Notes: a model not told the origin generated them from the letters alone. A stretch of DNA of 64,000 nucleotides from Callorhinus ursinus (GCF_003265705.1 NW_020313168.1:3190178-3254177); one strand, 5' to 3'; shown: positions 35,691 to 47,340, counted from the stretch's first letter. Numbers and translations are program-made.

Positions 35691-35767
35691 ACTGTCCCCC
35701 CCCCACTCCTCCTATGTTTTCCTTCCTCTCATCCTCTCTCTCCGTGTCTGTCCTTCTCCGCTCACAG

Positions 35768-35860
35768 GGCTTTGGGTTTGTAACTTTTGAAACTAGCTCA
35801 GATGCTGACCGAGCCCGGGAGAAGCTGAATGGGACGATCGTAGAGGGACGGAAAATTGAG
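35768..35860 (+). CDS. RBFOX3: RBFOX3 exon, residues 139-169 (RNP1 exon, 93 nt)
   Basis: The exon encodes [20 protein letters not shown] and then [11 protein letters not shown]. It carries RNP1, the core RNA-binding motif of the RRM. In the RBFOX family the 93-nt exon is known to be skipped in regulated fashion, giving an in-frame protein with a broken RRM. The acceptor is strong (CTCACAG). The donor GAG|GTGCTC is very poor beyond the GT. The end is fixed by the next exon, which begins with the codon for V170. Read-through gives V-L-R and then TAA (35870-35872). Confidence 0.95.
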
Positions 35861-37310
35861 GTGCTCAGATAAGTGTGCTGCGCAGGGCGTGCCCTTGAGA
35901 ACCGCCACTGTCGCCCAGGTCCCCCTCCCCCACCCCTCGGCCACCCTGCGGAGAGCCGGGCCAGGGTCCCCGGAGCAGGGCGGCAGGGCGGGGAGGGCAG
36001 GGCCCCGCCAAGGCCAGAGCCCAGACCATCTCCTGCCGGCCCTCCTGGGCACCCAAGGGCCCCCTCCCTCTGCTTTCTGGAGGAGGCTCCCCAAATCTGG
36101 GAATCAGCCAGACCCTGGGAGGAGCCCCGAAAATCATGCGTTTGAGGCTTGGCAGCTCCAAGGACCACAGCCAGCTCAGTCTGTCCCCAGCTGGGAGGTG
36201 CTGTTAGTCCACCGGGGAGCAGCAGCCGCCCCTGTCCTCCCCTCCCCAGCTGCCCGGAAGGGACCTAGCCCCGCGGAGCAGCAGAGAGAGGAGGTCAGGG
36301 GCCCCCTCTCAACCCCCCTTGCCCCCCCAGGCTCCCCATCCCCCCCCCGCCCCAGTGCGGCAGCTCTGGGTATCTGGGAGCTGGGCTCCTGGACAAGCAG
36401 GGCAGTGAGGGGTGGCCAGAGAGGGGAGGGGGTCCGCAGCGAGTGCAGAAGAGAAGTGGAAAGGCCTGGGGGGGGGGGGCTTCCAGAAGCAGAAGGGGTC
36501 CTGGAGGCCCTGACCTCGGCCAGTGGTTCATGCCCAGTGGGCACCTGAGGATGCAACCTGAGGTCCAGGGGTTCACACTGCACGTGGGAGAGGCAGAATG
36601 AGCCCGACTCCTTTCCCAGGTTCCACCACCTGCCCTGTTCTCGACTTCCTTCCACACAGGCCTTCCCCCGCTGCCTTTCTACACCCCAGCCTGGCCCTCC
36701 AGGGGGAGGGTCTTAGATATCTGAGATGGGACCCACCCCCTTGGCGCCCGCCCGCCCCCTCTCCCATCGGCCTTGCTCCCGAGGGGTCCCATCAGGAACT
36801 CTCTGCTGGCCTCGGGAATGGCGTGCCACCCCCCTGAGAGGGGTGCCCACGACTGGGAAGGCCTCAGCAGCCAACAAGGGCACAGAATGTCTTGGGGGCC
36901 GGTCTGTCAGTTGGGCTGGGAGCACTTTGTGGAGAGTCCACCAGCTAGCTTCTCCAGTGGCCTGGGGTTGCCAGAGAGAGACTGGGGCTTGGTTTGTGGG
37001 AGCAGCACATGAAGGGCAAGAACCAGCGGGCCAGACATGGTGCCTGAGCGGGGGGCTGGGGGAGCAGTGGTGGCCAAGGCTCCCTGGAGTGGGGGGGCAG
37101 CACAGTGGAGAGGGGCGGCCTGGGAGGAGGGCAGGCCAGGGTGGGGGGCCAGGCGGGCAGCAGAGACTGTCCTGGGCCTTCCTCCCAGCCCCCAGCCCCC
37201 TCCACGTGGCCATGCACAAACAGTGCAGAGCAGGACCAGGGTGGTCAGACGCCTGCAGGGAGGCTAACGCTCCCCTCACGCTCACCTTCCCCCTCCTTCT
37301 CTCCGGGTAG
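35861..37310 (+). other. RBFOX3: RBFOX3 intron
   Basis: This is a GC-rich intron with C- and G-rich runs and no recognisable repeat or coding homology. It begins with the weak donor GTGCTC and ends in a good pyrimidine tract, CCTTCTCTCCGGGTAG. No GCATG was noticed just downstream of the 93-nt exon. Confidence 0.85.
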
Positions 37311-37371
37311 GTCAATAATGCCACAGCCCGTGTCATGACCAACAAGAAGACCGCGAACCCCTACACTAACG
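37311..37371 (+). CDS. RBFOX3: RBFOX3 exon, residues 170-190 (end of RRM)
   Basis: This 61-nt exon encodes VNNATARVMTNKKTANPYTN plus one base of the next Gly codon. It is the last strand of the RRM and the following basic linker. The acceptor is CTCCGGGTAG and the donor is GTAAGG. As I recall, other mammals have Gly where this sequence has Ala in NKKTANPY. Confidence 0.96.
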
Positions 37372-40300
37372 GTAAGGCGCCCAGGACCTCGGGGAGGCCA
37401 CAGGGGCGGTCGGCACGGACACGGGCCCTGGAGGAGCCTCGGCCGCTAGAGGCCCACCGCCCTGGATGCCAAGTGCCCCCTCATGTCCCAGCTCCGCTGG
37501 GGCCGCCCACCCCACCCACACAGTTGGCAAGACGCCTGGGCCTTCCCAAGCACACAGGGCACCCAGAAACCACGTGGACAGGCTTCGGGCACAGTGGGTG
37601 TGGCCACTTCCTGGATTATTACTTAGTATCTAAGCAGTGAGGGAGCGCCTGGGCTAGAGGTACTCAATCTTCGGTGAAAGTGAGGGTGATTAGGAGAGTT
37701 CCCCACCCCCACCGGGGAGACACTGGAAGGTTGAGGCCCCCACGGGAGCCTTGCCGTCCATAATGCGCTTCAACTGAGTGGTCTCACATGCGCCGGACCC
37801 AAGCAGAAGCCGGTCCTCCTTGAAGACAGAACCCCGGAGGCTGAGTGGAGGGGTGGCCCTCAGCTGCGTGTCTTGACTCCACCCGGCAACGCGGAGGGGT
37901 TTGCGTGTAGCCGGCAACGCCCTGGGGCCCCTTTGAGTTCATCCCCATCCCAGGGAATGGCAGCCCTGCTCACAGTCAGGATCAGTCTCCCTGCGGGGCG
38001 GGGGCTTGGCTTCTCACCCCCCAGCCTTCCTGTCCCTGTGCGATCGGCCACACAGGGACTCAGGTGACAGGCCGGCAAGGGGCAGGACATTGGGGGCGAT
38101 CTGCCACGGGACCCACCAGTAGGGCCTCCCTCTGTGCCCTCCTGGAGCAGGACAGGGGTCTGGTTGAGCCACATTTAGGCTGGGTTATTATGCCTCCCAT
38201 CCTGCTTTCCTGAGGACTATGAAAGCTCAAAGTTTTCCTAAAAATCTGGGGGTGCCGGACTTTGCCAGTGTCGTGAACTCCCATTGAGTGCTTGGCCCCG
38301 GAAGGCAAAGTGGTAGACAGACATGTTTGGAGGGTCAGGACGATCATCAGGAGCCAGATGCCCTCTTCACCCAAGAGCCACACCCCCTGCTGTCTGACCA
38401 GGCCTGAGAACGTCAGGAAGCATGGAATTCAGAACGGAGTCCACGTCTGAACCACTGCGTTCCTGGCCCAGGACGGGCACAGAACCAGCACTGCTCGCAC
38501 AAGGATCAGCTGAGGGCTCACAGCAACAGTCTCACCGAAGCGTCCTCACTGGCCTGAGCAAGAAGGACAAGGGCCGCAGTGGGCTGGCCCCAGGTTCTCT
38601 GTGGGCTGACAGTGAAGTGCAGCATGCGGGCTCTGGTGGCCTGGGAGTGTGGCTTGAAGACTCTAGAACACTCCAGAGCCCTCAGAAATTCATTGGTTGT
38701 GGGGGGAGAGGGGCAGAAGTGTCCACCGTCAAGCTCACCAGGTTTGACCGGGTGTTAAGACTATTTACAGAAGAAGCAAAGGAGACACCCAGGAGGGTCT
38801 CCAAGCTGCCTGTCATCTGGGGTCCCACACAGTGAAATGGGACTGGCAGCAATGGGTAGAGGCACCAGGAAGCCAGAGTGACAGATAAAGACGCCCAGGA
38901 TTCCAGAATCGGCAGGTGGATGTGCCAGGACCATCTCAAGAGAAGTCCCAGCTCGAAGAACGGACTCAGAAAAGCCACTGGGTTGGGGCCCAGGGGAGGT
39001 GGGCTCGGGTCATTGCTCTAGGACACTGCTCCGTCGTGGGTTTTTACTAAGAAGACTACGTTCTTGGGACTGGAGTTCTTTTTAGGCGATGAAACATTTC
39101 TTCCCTCCTGATCTGGGATTCAGAGAAGGTTCCAGAGTCTCAGCATGAATGTTCAGACACAGCCACACTGGTCAGGTGATGTTGGAAGGGGAGGGAAGGT
39201 GGCCACAGTCTCATGGGAAGTGGAGCATGGGCCCCCAGGAAGAACACGGTTGCCGACACTCTGTCCTGAATGCCTTCCGGCCACCCACCCAGCAGTGGGG
39301 ATGTTAGAATCTGGGTATGAGGCCCACAGGTAGAGTCTTGACGCTAACGGCCTGGTCTGGCCCTTTGCCATGCTCTCCAGAGGTGTCTTGCTAGCTGGCC
39401 AGTGGGCTCAGTTCATTTTGTCCCTCCTCACAAAGTCAAGAGAGAGATGGAGCTGGGCCTTCAGGGCATCCTGCAAACATAAGACCAGGTACACTGCGGG
39501 GGCCAGGGGGCTGGGCTTGGTCCCAATATACCGCTCCCAGCCCATTCCATCTGAGCTAGCGCCTGGGGTCAGAGCCCCCTCAAAGCCAGCTGGTGTCCAT
39601 CCCCAGGGGCCTCAGATGGAAGCAGGCTTCACTCCTGCACCTGGGTCCCTGGTGGGAGAGGAAGACTGGCCCAGAAGCGGAGGGCCCTGAGCCAGCGGCC
39701 TGAGCCGGCCCACCTGCAAAGGGGGAGAGGCGGCGGCTGCCAACAGCTAGGGGCCAGGGAATGGCCAGGAATGTGCGTTTGGTTTGGATCTGGCTCTGCC
39801 ACTTGCCGTCTCTGGGCTGTGAGGCTGCTGCACCTCCCTGAGCCTCCACTTGCTCATCTGGAAAACGGGAGGGTGTGACACCCACCTCATTGGCTGGGTT
39901 TAGAATAGCGTGGCACATGGTGAGATGCTCAGGAAATGTCATTATTACCTCGAATCCCAAGGCCCTTTCCTCCCCAGGAAGCCGTTCCGTTGGCTGCTCT
40001 GGGGATGGCCAGGGCTGGACTGGGCAGTGGGGAAGGACCTCCAGCCCAGGACGGAAGCTGTGGGGCAGGAGGTGGGAGGGGTCCGCGGCAGAAGCCCCGC
40101 CCCTCACGGCAGCCTCCCACCCTGCTGGAAGGCAGCCAGGCCCCCACCGGGGACAGCTTTCCGATGCCTGGGCTCTGTCATGTGCTGAAGCGGGGGCGCC
40201 GCCAGACCCCTCATCCCGGCTGTGGGCCTGCAGATGTCCCTTCCTAATGCCGGCGGAGACTGCAGACTCCAAGCTGCCGGGCTGGGGCCCCGGGCAGGCT

Positions 40301-40578
40301 GGGGAGGGCCGCCGTTTGACATGAATCACAAAGACAGCCAGGCAGACGGGTCAGGAGTGACTTGGGCCCCGGCATTTAGGGAGCAGAAGGTCAGACCCGG
40401 TGAGGCGGCAGCATCCCGAGTGGGGCCGGGGTCTCCTCTGCTCACCCTGCCTGCAAAGGGAGGCGGTCCGGCCAGCCGTCTACAGAGGCCCCGCCTTACG
40501 TGGGGGAGGCCCCAGGATAGGGTGAGGTGGGGAGAGAATGGGGAAGACGGTAATTGGGGTTTTTTGCTTCTCTTCTAG
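37372..40578 (+). other. RBFOX3: RBFOX3 intron (3.2 kb)
   Basis: The only clear element is a MIR SINE at about 39775-39955. The rest is unique-looking sequence of moderate GC content. The acceptor end is a T-rich tract (TTTTTTGCTTCTCTTCTAG). Confidence 0.85.
39775..39955 (+). mobile_element. MIR SINE in an RBFOX3 intron
   Basis: GGATCTGGCTCTGCCACTTG, CTGAGCCTCCACTTGCTCAT, CTGGAAAACGGGAGG and CACATGGTGAGATGCTCAGG give a nearly full MIR. Confidence 0.8.
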
Positions 40579-40632
40579 GCTGGAAGCTAAATCCCGTGGT
40601 AGGCGCAGTCTACGGGCCTGAATTCTATGCAG
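40579..40632 (+). CDS. RBFOX3: RBFOX3 exon, residues 190-208
   Basis: This 54-nt exon encodes [18 protein letters not shown], a C-terminal domain segment nearly identical throughout the RBFOX family. The acceptor is TCTTCTAG and the donor is GTACAG. The final base G joins TG of the next exon to make Val. Confidence 0.96.
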
Positions 40633-40882
40633 GTACAGGCGGGAGCCCTCCTTCTGGGTGTGAAGGGCCGGGCGGGGGGGGGGGGCGGTGTGGCCAGAGG
40701 GCGTGGTCAGGGGAGGCGTGGTCTGCGCGTAGCAGGTGGGTGTGGCCGGGCGGGGGCGTGGTCGTGCAAGTGTGGTTGGGCGGGGCCAGGTGTGTCTGCG
40801 CCCAGGCCGGGCCCTTGGGCCTACCCTCGCCCTCTCTGGGCCTTCGCTCTCACCGCCTCTTCTCCGGCCCCCTTTCCTGCAG
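40633..40882 (+). other. RBFOX3: RBFOX3 short intron (250 nt)
   Basis: This short intron is rich in G-runs and GTGTGG-like sequence, which is common in short mammalian introns. It starts GTACAG and ends CCTTTCCTGCAG. No sequence resembling the RBFOX1 cassette exon found near this point was recognised. Confidence 0.85.
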
Positions 40883-41015
40883 TGACGGGGTTCCCCTACC
40901 CCACCACGGGCACAGCCGTTGCCTACAGGGGCGCGCACCTACGGGGTCGGGGCCGGGCCGTGTATAACACGTTTCGGGCTGCGCCGCCCCCGCCCCCCAT
41001 CCCAACTTACGGAGC
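40883..41015 (+). CDS. RBFOX3: RBFOX3 exon, residues 208-252 (RGRGR segment)
   Basis: This 133-nt exon encodes [20 protein letters not shown], then [20 protein letters not shown] and TYG. The Arg/Gly cluster (AHLRGRGR) and the Pro run are C-terminal domain hallmarks; this domain recruits splicing partners in the family. The acceptor is CTTTCCTGCAG and the donor is GTGAGT. Two GCATG pentamers follow within 35 bases of the exon end. Confidence 0.97.
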
Positions 41016-41621
41016 GTGAGTACCTGGGGAGGCATGGGAGGGGGGCATGGAGAAAGGCCCAGGGGGTGTGGGGAGGGAGGCCTCGGGCAGCCAGAAGGGC
41101 TAGGCAGCTTTTCCAGAACGGCGGGGGGCGGGGGCTGTGGGAACCCCCAGACCTTCGCACTGCAGTTGCCCCCATATCGTACCCCAGCCCCACCCTGCCA
41201 TGGGCACCAAGGGTCACTGGCATCTGGGGGACATTTAGAGCCCCAGCACCTTGCTGGATGATTTAATGGGATTGTGGTTGGCCCTGAAGCTGGGTGAGGG
41301 CCTGCTCTAAGCCCTCCCTGGTCCATTACCCTGGGCCCAGTGCCCTCCGCCCCTATGGGGGGGACAGCTGCCTGGGCTGGGGTGGGGGGAGGGTAAGCAC
41401 CATGGGCCGAGGGGCCCCTGGCTTTGTGGGAGAAAGGAGCTGACCAGCAAGGGTGTTACTCTATTGTTATACCAAAACAGGGCGCTGGAGCAAACGCTTG
41501 TTAAAATGCCAGTCCCATGGGCAGGGCTGGCACCCTGCCCCCTCCCTCCTCAGCAGACACCGGAGCCGGCCTACCCCACCTCTCCAGCGTTCCCACCACT
41601 CTCTTGTCCGTTTGCTTCCAG
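41016..41621 (+). other. RBFOX3: RBFOX3 intron
   Basis: GCATG pentamers occur at 41032-41036 and 41045-41049, 17-34 bases past the exon. The remainder is GC-rich with no repeat recognised. The acceptor tract is TTTGCTTCCAG. Confidence 0.85.
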
Positions 41622-41661
41622 GGTCGTGTATCAGGATGGCTTTTATGGTGCTGAGATTTAT
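41622..41661 (+). CDS. RBFOX3: RBFOX3 40-nt exon, residues 252-265
   Basis: The exon encodes VVYQDGFYGAEIY after completing an Ala codon. It is a 40-nt micro-sized exon of the Tyr-rich C-terminal domain. Its length is not a multiple of three, so skipping shifts the frame and changes the C-terminus, which is a known source of RBFOX isoforms. The donor GTAAGT is perfect. Confidence 0.96.
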
Positions 41662-42548
41662 GTAAGTGCAGCCCCCTGGGGGGGGGGGGTCCAGGACTTC
41701 AGCTGATTTCCAGGGTTCTCCCCTCCCGGCCCCCCTTCCTCACCCATCCCTCCCTATCCTTGGGACCTGGGAGGGTGAGCGTGCCTAGGACACTGGGTCC
41801 TTGGGGACCTTGGCATAGCTGAGCCTGGGCTGTCTGTGCCCACGTGTTCTCCGGTCCACAGGACGCTGGGTGATGGGGGCAGGAGAGGCGACTCTCCTGT
41901 GTCCCTAATCACATTGAGTGAGCCCCCTTGGGCACCCATATCTAGTACAGAGGCCCGGAGAGAGACCAGGAGGCAGGGGCTCCAGGGTGGACCCCGTGGT
42001 GAGGTCCTGTGGCATCTCTCTCCCTTCACGGGGCTGCCCCTACTGCTTTCTCTAGCCCCGAGCCCCAGCTGCCGACCCCACCTCACACACATACCCAGCC
42101 CATCATGAGACCTTGCTTCCGTCCTGGGCAGTTGTCCATAATTCGACAGTCCCTTTGTGCCAGGGCCAAGACATGATCTGAGTTTGCCCTTGAGCCTTCT
42201 CAGTATCCAGGATGGCCCCCAGAGTCACCCATGGGTTCTTGGCACCCACTGGCATCAAAGGGGCTCACTGGGCTGCTGGCAGGTCTGTGGGCACTGATCA
42301 TGTGCCAAAGCCATGAGCACAGCCAGACGTTATCATCGGTGCCCACGGATGGGACTTGAATGTGTGCTCCCTGCCTCCCCTCGAACCATGCCACTGACCA
42401 TCTGCGGTCCTTAGGCCTCTGCTAGACCAGAAGCTATGTGCCCCTGGGCCTGCGCCAGCCAGTGCTCACCTGGCCACGGTAAAGGTTGAAAGGCTGCGTC
42501 AGCCCCACTAAGCCCCTGTGCTGTCTCTCCCTCCCCCTTTCCCTGCAG
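41662..42548 (+). other. RBFOX3: RBFOX3 intron
   Basis: This is a GC-rich intron containing a G-run just after the donor. No coding exon or named repeat was recognised. The acceptor is CCCTTTCCCTGCAG. Confidence 0.8.
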
Positions 42549-42610
42549 GGGGGCTACGCAGCCTACAGATACGCTCAGCCTGCGGCAGCCGCGGCAGCCT
42601 ACAGCGACAG
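42549..42610 (+). CDS. RBFOX3: RBFOX3 exon, residues 266-286
   Basis: This 62-nt exon encodes GGYAAYRYAQPAAAAAAYSD plus two bases of Ser. The alanine run coded by GCN triplets (CGGCAGCCGCGGCAG) is typical of the FOX C-terminal domain. The acceptor is TTTCCCTGCAG and the donor is GTATGG. Confidence 0.95.
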
Positions 42611-43770
42611 GTATGGCTGGGACAGTAGTCGGGGTGAAGAGGGACAGTAGGACAACAGGCCCCTGGAGGGGTGGGCTCAGATGGGAAGACTTACCCACGG
42701 CTCGGGCCTGGGGGAGCCTCCCCCTGGTGGCGCAGGGTCTGGACGGAGGGCGCTGAGCCAGCGAGCCCCCGATTTCTTTAATCACTTCCTGCTGGCATGG
42801 CTGGGGGAGGCCCTGCCACCCCCCACCGTTCAGTTCTCCTCTGATTCCCAGCCCAGGAGGCCTGAGCCCCTCCCCGAGCGCTGGAGGCCCCGGGTGAGCA
42901 GGGGAGTTCGGAGGCTCTGCTTCTGCCCCCAGGTGCCCCTCGGACCCCGCTCAGGGCTGCCAGGCCTGAGACCCCTTCACGCTGAGGAGAGGCTGTGAGC
43001 GCACCCTCCTGGTGGGGGGGTCTGAGGACACCAGCTGGGCAGCGTGGCCGTTGGAGAGCAGCCAACCTCCTGCCCAGCTTCAAGCACATGCAGAGGATGG
43101 CGGGTGGCTCCGGGTCGTGAGGGCAGGCCCCCAGGGCTCCCCCCAGGGGTGGCCTGGCCTGGCACAGGGGCACAGAGCCCCTGCTTAGGGACGTGTGGGA
43201 GTCCCTGTGCCTGGCACGTGGGCTCTGGCTCCCTCCTGCCCAGCGGCACCCTCAGACCCCCGCCGTCGCACGTGTTGGGGGGGAGTGGGGGTTTGTGGGG
43301 TGCACAGCAGGCCCAGCCCTGTCCTACAAGAAGCTGGCATTCCACACACACAATAAGTGGAGTAGGGGACACAGGGCCACTTCCTTCGTGGTGACCTCCC
43401 CGCCTGCCCCCACAGCCTCCCGTCCTGCTCTGAGCCTTTCTGCCGCGCTCGGCCCTTGTTCCTCGGGGCGTCCAGGTTTTCTTCCCCCCAGAGCAGCTCT
43501 GTGGGCACTCCTTCTTTCTTCCATGTGGCCCCTTGTCAGGGTCAGCGGACACTGGGAGAATTGAGAGGGTGCCCGGCTGTGTTCCGGGCCCTTCCTTCTA
43601 AACGGGCAGAAAAGATGGGGAGGAAGGGGGGTGGGGGGGGGGCTGGCAGGCGGGGCCACCCTGGAGGACGCTCACCAACTGTCTGGGAAGAGGCGAGAGA
43701 CCTGTTGTGGCCCCTCACCTGCCCCCGTCGCCCCCCCACGCCCCCCTCCCGCCCTGTGCTGTCTCCCCAG
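42611..43770 (+). other. RBFOX3: RBFOX3 intron
   Basis: A weaker CTCF-like motif is centred near 42722 (CTCCCCCTGGTGGCG). Otherwise the intron is unique GC-rich sequence with a G-rich stretch at about 43620-43645. The acceptor is GTGCTGTCTCCCCAG. Confidence 0.8.
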
Positions 43771-43849
43771 TTACGGCAGAGTCTATGCAGCTGCTGACCC
43801 CTACCACCACACCATCGGCCCCGCAGCGACCTACAGCATCGGAACCATG
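43771..43849 (+). CDS. RBFOX3: RBFOX3 exon, residues 286-312
   Basis: This 79-nt exon encodes SYGRVYAAADPYHHTIGPAA and then TYSIGTM. The acceptor is GTCTCCCCAG and the donor is GTAAGG. The tyrosine-rich sequence is conserved in all three RBFOX paralogues (YGRVYA-DPYHH). Confidence 0.96.
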
Positions 43850-45468
43850 GTAAGGGGGCAGGGCGGCCCGGCCCTGGGCACCAGCTGTGACGAGGAGGGC
43901 CTGGCGCCACAGCCAGGATGGGGTGGGAGGGAGGAGAGTGACCCAGGCCTCTGACCAGTGCCCGGAGGGACCAAGGCCTAGATGGAAGTTTGGGGAAGGA
44001 CTTGCCCCTTGGTGCCCTCGGGGACTTTGAGGGAGGCAGGTCCGCCCAGATGGGCAGCTGCCCAGTAAGGACGTCTGGCCCTCTGGGGAGCACCCTGGGA
44101 CGCCCGCTTTGCCCAGTTTTCTGAGGCTCCAGAGGCCAGCAGGGCCTCCGTGCCACTCGTGGGGCTGTGTCCGCCGCGGTCCCTCTGTGTCCTGTCGCCC
44201 CTTTTCCTCACGTCAGGGAGCGGGACGAGGCCCCTCTGCGGCACTGTGGCCCGCTCTCCCCAGGCCGCGTGCACTCCTGGTGGGCCCGTGGCAGCCAGAG
44301 GTGTGCGGGCCGGTGTGTCTGTGTGTATGTGTGTGGATGCTCAGCTGTGGACACAGGCAGGCCAGCTTACTCTCTCCCCCGAGACCTGCTTCCAGGGGAT
44401 ACCTGTCTCCTGTGCCCACCCACCCCTAGCCCCAGGGGCTGTTCGTGTCAGTTTTTAGCTAGCTTGGCGTCCAGCATCAAAGATGAACACATTTTCCCCC
44501 GGCGGGGGCGGGGGGTGAGGAGCAAGGAGGGAGGAGGCCCAGAGCCAACAGGGACTCACTGTTCCTTCTCCCTTGGTTTTGATTACTTCCAATTTTTGTT
44601 TTGACTTTTTTGATTTTTAACAAGTTCCCGGCATCCCCAGCAGCCTGCAGTCACCCAGATGGGGGCCCCAAAAGTGCAGTTTGTGGACCCCTGGGCTCCA
44701 GGGTCAGCTCGGCACTCTGTGCGGCTGCTGGCTAGAAGCTTGCATCCATTCACAGAGGGGCCCCTCTTACGTTCTCATTTTTATTTGTAGGATTTTCTTT
44801 TTTCTTTTTTTCCAAGTTTTTTCCATGGCACTTGCCATCTTTTCTTCCTTTTTCTGTTGAAATTGGTTGATGGGGAGGAGGTTCCTCCGGAGACCTCCCT
44901 GATCCAGGGCAGCCCAGGGACATGGGAGCAAGCGTGTGCCAAAGACCTTTCCTCCTCAGCAGGACGGAGGGCCCAGGCGAGGACCTGGGCAAAGAGCAGG
45001 GACCCTAGGGGGCCCCCTAAAGCTCCGAGGGGCTGGTGTAACCCTGGCAAGAGGTCCCTCCACCTTCCTGAGCCCTGCCTCCCCTCCCCCCGGGGCAGGC
45101 AGCCCCGCTGGGGCACTGAGACCTCCCCTGCCCCCATTAAGGAGAAAGGGGCCGGGGAAGGGCCAGGCCTGAGCCAAGAGAGTTGCCAAGAGATATCTCC
45201 AACCTTATTGTCCAGGAGCGCTGTGGCCCATGACCCCAGCAGCCCCCCGGCCCCCATCGTCCCCCCACCACGGAAGGACTAGGCCCAGGGCCCCCTGCTG
45301 CCATGAGAACCGGCACCCGCTCTCCCCAAGGCAGACCTTAATGAGGGGGGCAAAAAACGGGATTTAGCGATTTCTTTTTGGTTTTCCTTTTTTTTTTTTT
45401 TCTTTTTGCTTTTGCCCCCCTACCGAAAGGCGGTACTGATTGGCTGTTTGTCATCTTTGATGTTGCAG
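43850..45468 (+). other. RBFOX3: RBFOX3 last intron, T-rich toward its 3' end
   Basis: T-rich stretches lie at about 44575-44625, 44770-44865 and 45375-45415, much less GC-rich than the neighbouring introns. The last is a long T run about 55-90 bases before the acceptor TTTGATGTTGCAG. I looked for the alternative cassette known at this position in RBFOX1 and RBFOX2 and did not recognise one. Confidence 0.8.
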
Positions 45469-45513
45469 GCTAGCCTGTGCCGAGGAGGGTACAGCCGCTT
45501 CACCCCCTACTAG
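45469..45513 (+). CDS. RBFOX3: RBFOX3 last coding exon, residues 313-326 and stop
   Basis: The exon encodes ASLCRGGYSRFTPY followed by TAG at 45511-45513. The C-terminal RGGY-x-RF-x-PY element acts as part of the nuclear localisation signal in RBFOX proteins, so this short exon decides nuclear entry. The acceptor is TGATGTTGCAG. Confidence 0.96.
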   Translation, partial: ASLCRGGYSRFTPY

Positions 45514-47340
45514 CAAGAGGGCCCAGCCCCTAGCAGCATTCACACTGACTGCCCAGTACACACCAAACCCAGCAGTCCAAAACCAGGCACAGCCACCAGG
45601 AGGACAGTGCGCCCCCCCCAGTCAGCGGCACGCGACGCCAAAGCCCATAGGGTTTACCTCCAGCCAGCTGGTCTCCCTGCCCCTCACGATGGCGTGTGTG
45701 TCTTTGACCCTGGTTACCCCTGTATGTCTGAAACCTTGCTTCCTATTTTGACTTTGTTGACGTTGTGCCCCCAAGCCATTTCAGGTACGGTATGCACACA
45801 GCGGGAGGGGCTAGCCTGGGCACAAGACCCTCCCCGAGAACTAGCAATAGAGCCCGCCAGGGCGACCCCCACTTCCCATCCCCTAGGGCTACGGAGCCAC
45901 AGAAGACACCCCACAGCCACTGTCCGTCCCCTGGGGGTCAGGGAGTGAGGAGGAGCTCCGGTCCACAGGACGCGGGGTTTCCGGCCGAGACGATGCCCCC
46001 TTTCCGCCTTCCCCCAGCTGATCGCCGGTGTAGCCGCATCTGCCCAGCTCACCCCCAAACAGCTGAAACTAACATTTCTGGTTCACGTTTCTTGAGGACG
46101 CTTCCCGCCGAAGCAGTCACGAGCATACGGTGCAGGCGGAAACGGCCGCGGCCATACGGGCCTCAGGGCTCCTTCCGTAGCCTCTGTTGTAAGCAATGAA
46201 AGTGTAGGAAGAAATGCCCCCGCGCACCCCCACCAAAGCCGAGGGCCCCCAGCCCGCCGTGCTCCTTCCAGCAGCGGGCTCTCCCCTCCAGCCAGGCTCC
46301 GAGGACGGCACCTCAGCACCGCCCGAGATGGGGTCCCGGCCAGCCCGGCACCCTTCCCCTTCCCCAGGCTTGGAAACATCCTTTTATCAGGGTACATTTC
46401 AGAAGGGGTGAGCAGGTGAGGCACAAGGGGGAGGCCCATCGCCGGCCTTCTTGGCGAAACAGCACTCAATGCCAGCCTCCCGTCCGGAGAGGCTTGGTGC
46501 TTAGGTCTGCGGCCGAGCAGCCGCATGGTGCCTGGAGCTGCGCTGGGCCCTGGGGGGTGGGGGACATGCTGGCCGGGGTCCTGTAGCGAATGTCGAGACG
46601 GCCCAGGTAGCCTCGTAGGGTAGGCTGCCCGCTAAGGACGGCACCCTGCCTCCTCCGTTGCAGGAGGAGTCTCGGGCCGGGGAAGCCCAGGGCCCCTGGC
46701 GTGCCAGAGCTGGGCTTTGGGTGCCAGCTAGAGGGTGTGGGTCCCCCACCAGCCAGGGCACACCGGCTCTCAGCTGCCGGACCGGGCGGATCACGGCCTG
46801 GGTGCTGGCCCCTCACTTCCCACCAGCGGGAGCACCGCCTACTCGCTGTCTCGCCGCAGGCCCCTCGTGGCTTGTGCCGTGCGGTCCATCCACCATGCCC
46901 CGTCTTCGTCCGCCCAGAGCCAGCCGGGCCCCTGCCCCGCTCAGCTCTAGCAGAGCCTACAGGCTGCGCCAGCCAGCCCGCTTCCCTGTGGTTTCTGCTC
47001 CTGCTGCCCCTTCTTCCCCCCAACACCGGGCCCCCCGTTCTGCCCCAGAGGAGGAGGCCGGCTTTCAGTTCAGCTCACGCAGGACCACCGGTTCCCGGAA
47101 GCTGGGCCTGGGGGACAGGCCAGGGGGCGGGGGGGAGAAGTGGGGGTTGGGGGGCTAGGACTTCAGGGCAGCCCGGGGCCCCGGCACCCTCCCTCCCCAC
47201 CCGGCACCCCATCCGTCCTCACAACACGCCTGCCGTTGCTTCGGTGAAACTGCAAGTCCTGCCTTTCTGTTTCTGTTGTAGTGAAAGCTTCCACCGTTTC
47301 CTTCTTGGACCATGAAGGGCAAAAACAAAAAACAAAAAAA

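Larger units (their letters stand above)
34938..35767 (+). other. RBFOX3: RBFOX3 intron containing a CpG-rich patch
   Basis: The central part (about 35080-35300) is very rich in CG dinucleotides and includes a CTCF-like motif at 35211-35229. The 3' part is a long pyrimidine tract with CTCTCT repeats and a run of about 20 C (35667-35690). It ends TTCTCCGCTCACAG at the acceptor. Confidence 0.85.

Noticed and set aside
43850..45468. Search for an extra cassette exon in the last RBFOX3 intron, as in RBFOX1/2
   Set aside because: No open segment with matching residues and flanking splice sites was found by eye.
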